From assembly GCA_937919915.1 (NCBI GenBank), contig CALFOL010000576.1:1-34214 (forward strand): a DNA stretch of 34,214 nucleotides, given 5' to 3'. The notes below the pieces were generated by a model. The model was given only the letters and a program-made list of their open reading frames with translations, did no database searches and was not told the origin of the DNA. The stretch is from an uncultured Planctomycetaceae bacterium (GTDB lineage Bacteria > Planctomycetota > Planctomycetia > Planctomycetales > Planctomycetaceae). Each line of letters opens with the position of its first letter. Positions within the stretch are counted from its first letter, which is position 1. The position numbers and the translations under genes are program-made. Positions 27,078-34,214 of this stretch are shown here, piece by piece.

Positions 27078-27245
27078 GTTCTTTGAGTTTCCTGACTGAG
27101 GTTGAAAATCTGTTTCAGTCCGCCATTCTATCACCGGTTTGCGTTTTCGGTACTGTTGACGACAGCTCACTTGATCTTCGCGGCATTCTGACAGACCGTT
27201 CTGGAGAAACGTCCGGTGCTTTCTATGGTCGTGGACGATGAGAGT

Positions 27246-27260
27246 CAGCGTAATACGCTG
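27246..27260. repeat. Dispersed palindromic repeat, core-only copy C
   Basis: gtCAGCGTAATACGCTGtag, identical core to copy A. Confidence 0.7.
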
Positions 27261-27353
27261 TAGAAGTAAGACAGCAGGATCCGAATTGCCGACGGAATCG
27301 AAAACCGTTGATTTCGAATTGCAGGACGTGAAGCTGAAAGGGTAAGACAGGCG

Positions 27354-27893
27354 TCAGTCTGCAGCAGCGGACAACAGCTGCAGTGTTGTGGATGCCAGCT
27401 GTTGATAGAAGCTGGCCTCTGCCGCCACAGTGACTCGCGATAGAAATTCCACTGGCCACGTGAGATGAGCGCTCTGGAATTCCTGCAGGACTTCGCTGGC
27501 TTCCGTTTCGTCTGTGGCGGATTGCTGCAGCAACCAGCTGTAGAACTGCAACTGCAGGCCGAGATGATCGGGGGGCGTGTCATGGCCGGGATTGTGATGT
27601 TCGTAGCCGGACGTCTTCAGATATCGTTCCATCGAAATGCAGGCGGGGCCACCCAGTTGTCCTGTTTGCCAAACCGATTGATATGGTGGCAGATGGTCTT
27701 TGGGACCAATAAACAGGCGGCAGTATTCGATGTGCAGAGTTTCGAGATCTTCGCTGACGGCGGCTGTTGATTCCACGCCGGGAATTGTTGGGAGAACTGT
27801 TTGCCACTGTGCGTACGTTGCTTCATCGAGTTCGCGCAGCCAGAGGTGGCCGAGGAACTGATAGACCGGAGCGAATTCGGGTGCGTGGTTCAT
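27354..27893 (-). CDS. TorD/DmsD-like molybdoenzyme chaperone
   Basis: MNHAPEFAPVYQFLGHLWLRELDEATYAQW...HIEYCRLFIGPKDHLPPYQSVW...HLGLQLQFYSWLLQ; downstream of the molybdoenzyme genes. Confidence 0.87.
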   Translation of the reverse strand: MNHAPEFAPVYQFLGHLWLRELDEATYAQWQTVLPTIPGVESTAAVSEDLETLHIEYCRLFIGPKDHLPPYQSVWQTGQLGGPACISMERYLKTSGYEHHNPGHDTPPDHLGLQLQFYSWLLQQSATDETEASEVLQEFQSAHLTWPVEFLSRVTVAAEASFYQQLASTTLQLLSAAAD

Positions 27894-27902
27894 GGTGCTG
27901 TT

Positions 27903-28030
27903 CAGCTGTAGCCTGGTTTCTCCGAAACCAGGCCGTATCGGGAGAAGGCTCTTTTTCCGCTCGGTGACATTTTCGACAGCCAATGCCCCCTTCACGGTGA
28001 ACGAGTTTCGGGGCAACTCGACTACAGCTG
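27903..28030. repeat. 128-bp element with perfect 9-bp terminal inverted repeats, between the molybdoenzyme and TorD genes
   Basis: CAGCTGTAG (27903-27911) ... CTACAGCTG (28022-28030); internal hairpins GCCTGGTTT-ctccg-AAACCAGGC and CGAGTT...AACTCG. Confidence 0.65.
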
Positions 28031-28042
28031 GGACAATGACGT

Positions 28043-30820
28043 CTACTCTAGTTTTGTGACTCGAACAATTGTGCCGTGGAACGCCTGCTGGCCCGTGACG
28101 GGGTCCGGGGCAATGGGGAGCAGTTTATTTTGGTTCCAGCCGTTGCCGGTATTGGGTTTCCAGGTGGCGGGGTCGTTGTTCGTTTGATCTTCCCACCACA
28201 TGTTGCGTTCCCAGTCCGGGTCGCGGTAGCCGTCGGTATCCATACCGGCTGTTTTGTCGTCGGTCGCTCGGGATTTTTTCGCCTGAGCAACATTCGTGTA
28301 CTGCGAATGTCCGCAGCTGTTGCTCATGGCAATCGCTTTCGGATGCAGACCTTCCATCGTCACGATCGGCACTCGCATGCGAGATACGATTCGGCGACCG
28401 GTCGCTTCGTCGATTTCTTCGGTGTGATTCAGGTGAGCACTTTGCGTTTCCAATTGCTTGGAATGGAAGCTGAGCAGTTCGATCCAGTCGCCATCCTTCA
28501 GCCCAAACGATGCAGCGGTTTTCGGATTCATCCACGCGGGGTTGGTGTGAACAATTTCCGCCAGCCATTTCAGATTCATCGTGCGGCCGTGGTTGTGCAC
28601 GTTCCACTTGAAGCTGGTCATCACCAGTTCGTCGTCGCGCGTGGTGGTGAGTTCTTCCGGCTGAATCCAGATCGGCAGTTCGCTGACTTCGGAATTGTGA
28701 CCCGCGTGCTGTGACGGCCGATTGGACGCCTTACTTCCACTGGCAGAAATCAGAGCCGTGCAGTCTTCGTTCTTCGCGATCCTGTTGACGAACAGGCTCC
28801 GGATTTCCATCTTGCGGCTGGGTGTCTTGAAGCCACGGAAGATCTTGTCGCCGACTTTAATGCCAACGCCCTTGCCGTCTTTGCTGATAAGACCAGTGTC
28901 GGCGTCGACGACGGAACCTTCCAATTGGTCGGCAGGAACTGACTGCAGATACGCTTCGTAGAACGGTTCGCGATCCGTGTTTTCGTATGCGCCTTCGTCA
29001 AGCAGGCGGTCGAGTCCGGATTTTCCGGTCTCCGGGTTTACCGGAACCTTCGACGCCCATTCTCGCATGTAGTCTTCGACGCTGCCGTATTCGTAGGCTT
29101 TCTCCATACCGCCACCCACGCGTTTCGCGATCTCGGGGAAGTAGTCGCGGATGTCGCGTGCTTCACCCAGTGGCTTAATCATCGGCGTTCGCAAGCCGAC
29201 GTATGGTCGCAAATTGTAGGAGCCGCGAGCGTCCAGGTCCCAGCGTTCCAGGTAAGTGGCCCACGGCAGCACGAGATCCGCGTAGTGAGCGGTTTCGTTG
29301 TAGAAGCAATTGATGCAGACGTGGAAGCTGATCTTTTCTTCGTCGCACATCACCTGTTTGGTGAGATCTTCTTCCGGCCAGGTCAGCGGCGAATCCAGGT
29401 TGTACGTCATGTACATTTGCAGGCGAGCTCGATCCTGCAGCAGATACAGATACACGATTTCGCCGACACGCATTCTGTTCCAGACGTTGGCGAGCGGGTA
29501 TTCCGGCGGGTCTTCCAGGATGCTCCAGGTTTTCGCCGCGGCCGGCATCGCAGGTGTTTTAAAATCGGGATCCACGCCGCTCCACGGTGACCAGCACCAG
29601 CCGCCTTTTTTGCCGACGTTGCCGACGATTGCATTCAACAGGCCGATGGCGCGGTCGTTGTAGTAACCGTTCAGATGCGCCGACGACCCGCGGTTGCACA
29701 TCGTTGTGCAGGTCGGCGCTGCTTTCGCGAATTCCGTCGCGACGCGCGCGATGTCGGCGGCGGGTACCCCGCTGACGCTTTCTGCCCACGCGGGCGTGTT
29801 TTCTTTGAGGTGCGCGCGAAGTTCTTCCACGCTGACGTTGGTCCATGTTTCCATGAAGTCCGCGTCGTACAGGTTGTTGTTCAGAATCGTATGAGCCATC
29901 GCCAGCGCGATCGCTCCGTCGGTGCCGGGGTATGGCGCGAACCACTCGTCGCTGCAGCCAGCAGTGTTGGATAGACGCACGTCGAAGGTGACGAGTTTGG
30001 CTCCGTTTTTGAATCGCCCGTTTTGAATTCGCTGAGCGAACGAAACGTGGCCCTGATGAGCTTCGAAGGCGTTGGAACCGAAGTTCAGAATGTACTTCGT
30101 GTGCTCAACGTCGTTCAGGTCCCAGTCGCTTTCCCACAGATACGTAAGGTTCGCCGCGCGGCGGTTTCCTGAACACAGCGAGCGATGACTGAGCTGTGTT
30201 TTGGTGCCGAAGGCGTCGAGAAATCTGGTGATCGCGTCTTTGCTGCGCTGTCGTCCCTGATGAAAGGCGAATTCTTCCGGGCGACCACTTGCTCGGACGG
30301 CTTTCAGGCGGTCGGCGATTTCGTCGAGAGCTTCATCCCACGAAATGCGTTTCCACTTGCCTTCGCCACGTTTACCGACTCGCCGCAGCGGGTACAGCAG
30401 ACGTTCGGGATGGTACACATGGTTGAGACCCGCGTGGCCGCGGGCGCAGAGTTTGCCGCGGCTGTTGGGGTCGTTGGGATTGCCCTCGATCTTCAGCAGT
30501 CGGCCGTCTTTGACGTGGCCGATGATGCCGCACACTGTGCTGCACAACTGACACATTCCGGGAATTTGTTGGGTGTCTTTGTACTTGTTGATGTCCGGCC
30601 AGTTGCGTTTGGCCAGCGGTCCGGGCAGACGACAAACGCCCGGCGGATCAAACAGTCCGGATTCGTACGGAATGCCGCGCATCTTTTTCCACTTGGGCAG
30701 ATCTATGCCCTGAGGAATCCGCTGAGGCGGGGCGTTTCGTGCCGCTGCCGTCGCACCTGACAGTCCTGCCAGAGCCGCAGCGAGTCGCAGGAAACTCCTG
30801 CGATCGGTTTGCGTTGTCAT
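28043..30820 (-). CDS. Tat-exported molybdopterin-dependent oxidoreductase (DMSO reductase/PsrA-like family)
   Basis: Tat signal MTTQTDRRSFLRLAAALAGLSGATAAA; [4Fe-4S] motif CQLCSTVCGIIGHVKDGRLLKIEGNPNDPNSRGKLCARG; likely Cys Mo ligand in SHRSLCSGNRRAANL. Confidence 0.93.
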   Translation of the reverse strand: MTTQTDRRSFLRLAAALAGLSGATAAARNAPPQRIPQGIDLPKWKKMRGIPYESGLFDPPGVCRLPGPLAKRNWPDINKYKDTQQIPGMCQLCSTVCGIIGHVKDGRLLKIEGNPNDPNSRGKLCARGHAGLNHVYHPERLLYPLRRVGKRGEGKWKRISWDEALDEIADRLKAVRASGRPEEFAFHQGRQRSKDAITRFLDAFGTKTQLSHRSLCSGNRRAANLTYLWESDWDLNDVEHTKYILNFGSNAFEAHQGHVSFAQRIQNGRFKNGAKLVTFDVRLSNTAGCSDEWFAPYPGTDGAIALAMAHTILNNNLYDADFMETWTNVSVEELRAHLKENTPAWAESVSGVPAADIARVATEFAKAAPTCTTMCNRGSSAHLNGYYNDRAIGLLNAIVGNVGKKGGWCWSPWSGVDPDFKTPAMPAAAKTWSILEDPPEYPLANVWNRMRVGEIVYLYLLQDRARLQMYMTYNLDSPLTWPEEDLTKQVMCDEEKISFHVCINCFYNETAHYADLVLPWATYLERWDLDARGSYNLRPYVGLRTPMIKPLGEARDIRDYFPEIAKRVGGGMEKAYEYGSVEDYMREWASKVPVNPETGKSGLDRLLDEGAYENTDREPFYEAYLQSVPADQLEGSVVDADTGLISKDGKGVGIKVGDKIFRGFKTPSRKMEIRSLFVNRIAKNEDCTALISASGSKASNRPSQHAGHNSEVSELPIWIQPEELTTTRDDELVMTSFKWNVHNHGRTMNLKWLAEIVHTNPAWMNPKTAASFGLKDGDWIELLSFHSKQLETQSAHLNHTEEIDEATGRRIVSRMRVPIVTMEGLHPKAIAMSNSCGHSQYTNVAQAKKSRATDDKTAGMDTDGYRDPDWERNMWWEDQTNNDPATWKPNTGNGWNQNKLLPIAPDPVTGQQAFHGTIVRVTKLE

Positions 30821-31656
30821 GGCTTGTCCTTCGGTTTGGCGTCTGCCGCTTCTTTCCACTGATGAATATTGTACGCTGCTGGCGAATACGATTCGCCTTC
30901 TCGTGGAACGCGGTCTTCCAGCTCCACAGCACCGTCGCCAGCAAACCACATCCGTGGTTTTGTGCCTTTCTCCGGACGTAACTGAGACGGTTCGCCGAAT
31001 TCTTTTTTTGCGTTCGCCAGAGCCATGCTGATTGGTGATTCGTCGTCGTTGAGGTCGCCGAAATACAGCGCTTCCGAGGGACAGGTGGGAACGCAGGCCG
31101 GTTCCATATCGTGTTCAAGCCGGTGGTAGCAGTTGTGGCATTTCACCGCCTGCTTGGCGACTGGATCCATGTAGATCGCGCCGTAGGGACAGACGTCGAC
31201 ACAGCTGCCATGCCCGCAGCACGTTTCGTAATCGACGAGTACAGAACCGCCGATCCCCTTGTGCAGAGCTCCACATGGACAGGCCTTTAAGCAGGGAGCG
31301 TCTTCGCAATGCTGGCAGGCCATCGGCATGAACACGCGAGCCACTTTGGGATATTCGCCGACGTCTTTGGTAAACGTTTGGCGAATAAAGTGCCCCAGCG
31401 GGACGTCGTTCTCGGCCTTGCAGCTGACTTCGCAGGCATGGCATCCGAAACACCGCCGCGTGTCGACGAACCAGCCCAGCTTCTTGCCGTCGTCTGGTGC
31501 CTTCATGCGTTCCGACCAGTAACTTTCTGGTTGAAACAACGGGTTGTCCGCAGGCTGTGTTGGGACTGCTTCTGCATCAAGAGCTGTGGCCGCGGTAGCC
31601 GCCGCAATGGCTCCCGTCAGCAGATCTCGTCGCGTTGTCTTATCTGATTCAGGCAA
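30817..31656 (-). CDS. 4Fe-4S ferredoxin-type electron-transfer subunit (DmsB/PsrB/NrfC-like) with twin-Arg N-terminus
   Basis: TTRRDLLTGAIAAATAATALDAEA; CFGCHACEVSC, CQHCEDAPCLKACP, CCGHGSCVDVCPYGAI, CHNCYHRLEHDMEPACVPTCP; ATGA overlap with the catalytic subunit. Confidence 0.93.
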   Translation of the reverse strand: MPESDKTTRRDLLTGAIAAATAATALDAEAVPTQPADNPLFQPESYWSERMKAPDDGKKLGWFVDTRRCFGCHACEVSCKAENDVPLGHFIRQTFTKDVGEYPKVARVFMPMACQHCEDAPCLKACPCGALHKGIGGSVLVDYETCCGHGSCVDVCPYGAIYMDPVAKQAVKCHNCYHRLEHDMEPACVPTCPSEALYFGDLNDDESPISMALANAKKEFGEPSQLRPEKGTKPRMWFAGDGAVELEDRVPREGESYSPAAYNIHQWKEAADAKPKDKP

Positions 31657-31880
31657 TGTATTGGCGTCTGTGATTGTACCGTGGGGTTTGGAGGCCAGAG
31701 GCTAATGATAAGCTGAGGCGGCGTCCAGTCATTCAAAAATCCTATTTGGCAAAATGCGTCTTCGTTGCTGTGCATTTGTTAACAATTTGATGTCTTTTTC
31801 GGCGCCGGATCAGGAATTGATTCGGGCCGCCAAATCACCGAACGTCAACTGCCCGTTTGCCGTCCGTGTCTCATCAGCTG

Positions 31881-33586
31881 TCATGGTCTGCGAAAAGAGC
31901 CACCGTTTTCACAAATCGTATAGCGCCCTGGCACTGTCAGATTTTCGATGACCCGAACATCACCTGAAGGCCAGCGAACACGAAGCTTCGAAATCGTTTT
32001 GTTGGCACCGCAACCCAAAATGATTTCGTGCTGATTACTGGCATGATAACCATCGCCAGCCGTCAAATGTCGGATCAATTGCTTGTCTCCGATCATGTAT
32101 TCAAGTACCGCACCGACAGGATCGCGTGGAGACTGAGTCCCGATCAAACGGATGAAAGCCGAATTTCCCGTTTCGTCGGTTGTGTTTGTCAGCAGCGCAT
32201 ACGGTTCGACAAGATGCCCAATGGCTGCGTCCGGTCGCCCATCCACGTTCCAGTCCAGGACCACAAGTGAACGTCCCAGGTGGTCGTTGGTAAAATACTC
32301 ACCAGAGTCCTCGGAACGGCACAGCCGAAACTTTCCATCGTGCAAATCAAAAATCTGAGCAGGCATCTCGTACGGCCTGCCGAGATCTCTTAGATCGTCG
32401 ACATGACCATTGGCAACGATTAATTCGAATCGACCGTCCAGATTAATATCCACGAACTGTGTGCCGAATCCGAGCACCAGGCGAGAATCTTTTTCCAGTG
32501 CGACACGCGTCGTGTCGTCTATGAAATGTTCTTCGTCGATGGCTCGATAAAACGTGTTTGTTTCGCCGTAAACATTCGTAAGCAGCAGATCTGCCTGCTG
32601 ATCTTCATCGATGTCTCCGATGGCAATTCCCATGCAGCCTTCGCCCGTTCCCTGAGCATTCAATGCCAGTCCCGCCAGAAACGACTCGTTGCGTTCGTCT
32701 GATACCAGTTTCAGCTGGCCTGGAATCGTTTGCTCCAGCCGTGCATTGAGATTCATCAGTTGCGCATCGTTCGGAAACTGTTTCCGAGCAAGCCTGCTCC
32801 AGCCGATGGCTTCCCAGACTCTGCCCAGCTGTTCAAACTGTACGATCAGATCCATCAGCGTTTCAGCGTCGTTTGACCTTTGAGAAAACACGCGTTCCCC
32901 GATCGCCTCGAGTTTTTGCGTGTGCAGCAGCCTTTTCTGAAAGATCGCGACCGCTTCCTGGTCGTCGGCTTGTTGCAACAACTGCATCAGTCGATAAGTG
33001 ACATCCTTCAACTCCGGGCCGCGCTGTGCTGCTTCCAGAAATGCCTGCAACGCCTGCTGCTGTTCCCCGCGTGACTCGGCCATGTGGCCCAGTACTCGCC
33101 ATGTTTCGGCAACGTCAAACGCTTCCGACGGTAACGTGGCCTTCCATTCCTCCAGCTCATCCGATCGAGCATCTGCCAGGAGATATTCTCCCAGAGCCAC
33201 GTAGGCTGCGCCGGGCGGATCGGTCGAAGCAACGGCCTGACGACAAAGTTCAATCGCCCGATCAAGTTTTCCGGCACCTGAGGCATGCCGCGCAAGTCCA
33301 ATCAGTGTCCCGGCATAATCGGGCGTTTTTGCGAACGATTGATCTAAAGCCTCTGTGTCCAGGATGAATCCCGATCTCCGGGCCAGCACAGTCAGGAGAT
33401 CCGACGCGTGACCGATTTTTACGATATGTGGCTGGGCATCGCGACGTCTAGTGGTTCTTCATCGAAAAACACAAAGCCGCCCACAGCCGGGCCGGAATCG
33501 GCCTGACCATTGGTCAACAGCTTCGCCAGGCAAACCAACGCGGAAACAACGAAGATCCCAGACGCCAGATTTCTTTTGTTAATCAT
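31881..33586 (-). pseudogene. TPR / FG-GAP / ASPIC-UnbV (CRTAC1-like) protein with apparent N-terminal frameshift
   Basis: ORF 33419..33586 (MINKRNLASGIFVVSALVCLAKLL...DEEPLDVAMPSHIS*) and ORF 31881..33389 (TPR-like, FG-GAP, UnbV tail DPVGAVLEYMIGDKQLIRHLTAGDGYHASNQHEIILGCG). Deleting one AT of ATAT at 33424-33427 gives PSHIVKIGHASDLLTVLARRSG. Confidence 0.75.
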
Positions 33587-33590
33587 CACT

Positions 33591-34214
33591 TTAGAATTCA
33601 CCGATGGCCTGACCATCCTGAATATAATTCAGAAGACAGAACAGGCGATAGTCGACGGTATCGCTGAGGAATCGGACGGAGCCGTCGCCGAGCAGGAATT
33701 GTCCGCCGCCGGTGTGACCGCTGTTGAAGACCCACGCGTAGCTGCGTTTTGAAGCATCCCACGCGGCATTGAGTCCCCATCGCGTGTCAGTGAAGTGGAT
33801 CGAGTCAACAGACGTCGAACTATCGCTTACCACTCGGCCATGGCAGCAAGTATGGCTGCCGGTCATGCCCCATCATGGCCCAAAGTGTGGACTGACTTTG
33901 CGTTGCTCACCACCGTGAGACTCACCGATGGCGATTGAGTTCGACGACCCGTCTCGCATGTCTCGCATCCGTGCTGAGGAATTGTTACCGAACATACCGC
34001 GACGAATGTCGTAGGCGGTTTCGTTCCATGTCACGTCCCAATCAGTGAAGCGCCCTGTTGAAAACAGATAGCTCGTCCTGCGCCCGGCTCGTCGCGAATA
34101 CACGTGTGTTGTCCCCGGTGCAAAAGCAGAAATTTCGCCCGCAGCAGTATCGGTTGGGCATTCCAACACCGGGACAAAGTGGCTGGTGATTTGTGAATTA
34201 AGAGTGTCGTCGCC
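33591..34214 (-). pseudogene. DUF1559 (pseudopilin-like) protein, partial at right edge, interrupted by an in-frame TGA
   Basis: Same-frame ORFs 33873..34169 and 33591..33866 read ...GEQRKVSPHFGP*WGMTGSHTCCHGRVV...GHTGGGQFLLGDGSVRFLSDTVDYRLFCLLNYIQDGQAIGEF; the upstream frame is open to the window edge. Confidence 0.82.

Noticed and set aside
33591-34214. TGA recoding (Trp or Sec) at 33873-33875
   Set aside because: Other genes here use TGA as a normal stop (e.g. the kinase and the ATGA overlaps), and no SECIS-like structure was evident; a nonsense mutation or error is simpler.
1-34214. rRNA, tRNA, or known riboswitch
   Set aside because: None recognised by eye on either strand; a tRNAscan-SE/Infernal run would be needed to exclude them fully.

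Overview
This window looks like a Planctomycetes-type chromosome segment. That is an inference from family content (DUF1559, ASPIC/UnbV, large VWA proteins, the DUF2760/Hsp70 pair); I ran no taxonomic search. From left to right: a response regulator/histidine kinase pair (-); a secreted VWA protein (-); a XerC/D-type tyrosine recombinase (+); a dicarboxylate/amino-acid:cation symporter with a large insert (-); a secreted HELAHA metallopeptidase-like protein (-); a 900-aa VWA protein followed by a DUF2135-like ORF (+); a proteostasis cluster (groEL1, groES, groEL2, dnaJ, grpE, an FmdB-type zinc ribbon, DUF2760, Hsp70-like A, Hsp70-like B with a long C-terminal extension) (+); a gene with a metal-binding N-terminal region and a DUF4332-like C-terminus, split by a 16-bp-period tandem array (+); an ABM-domain protein, a TorD-like chaperone, a Tat-dependent molybdopterin oxidoreductase and its 4Fe-4S partner (-); and an operon of a TPR/FG-GAP/UnbV protein and a DUF1559 protein, both apparently disrupted (-). 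The strongest observations are: (1) the 16-bp array whose collapse to one copy of each unit exactly restores a metal-ligand-like motif; (2) the chaperone cluster with two non-canonical Hsp70s; (3) an A9 slippery run joining two ORFs that stay open in the -1 frame; (4) a dispersed palindromic repeat with compensatory base changes and identical 87-bp spacing in two copies; and (5) inverted-repeat structures in the chaperone intergenic regions. No rRNA, tRNA or CRISPR was recognised.
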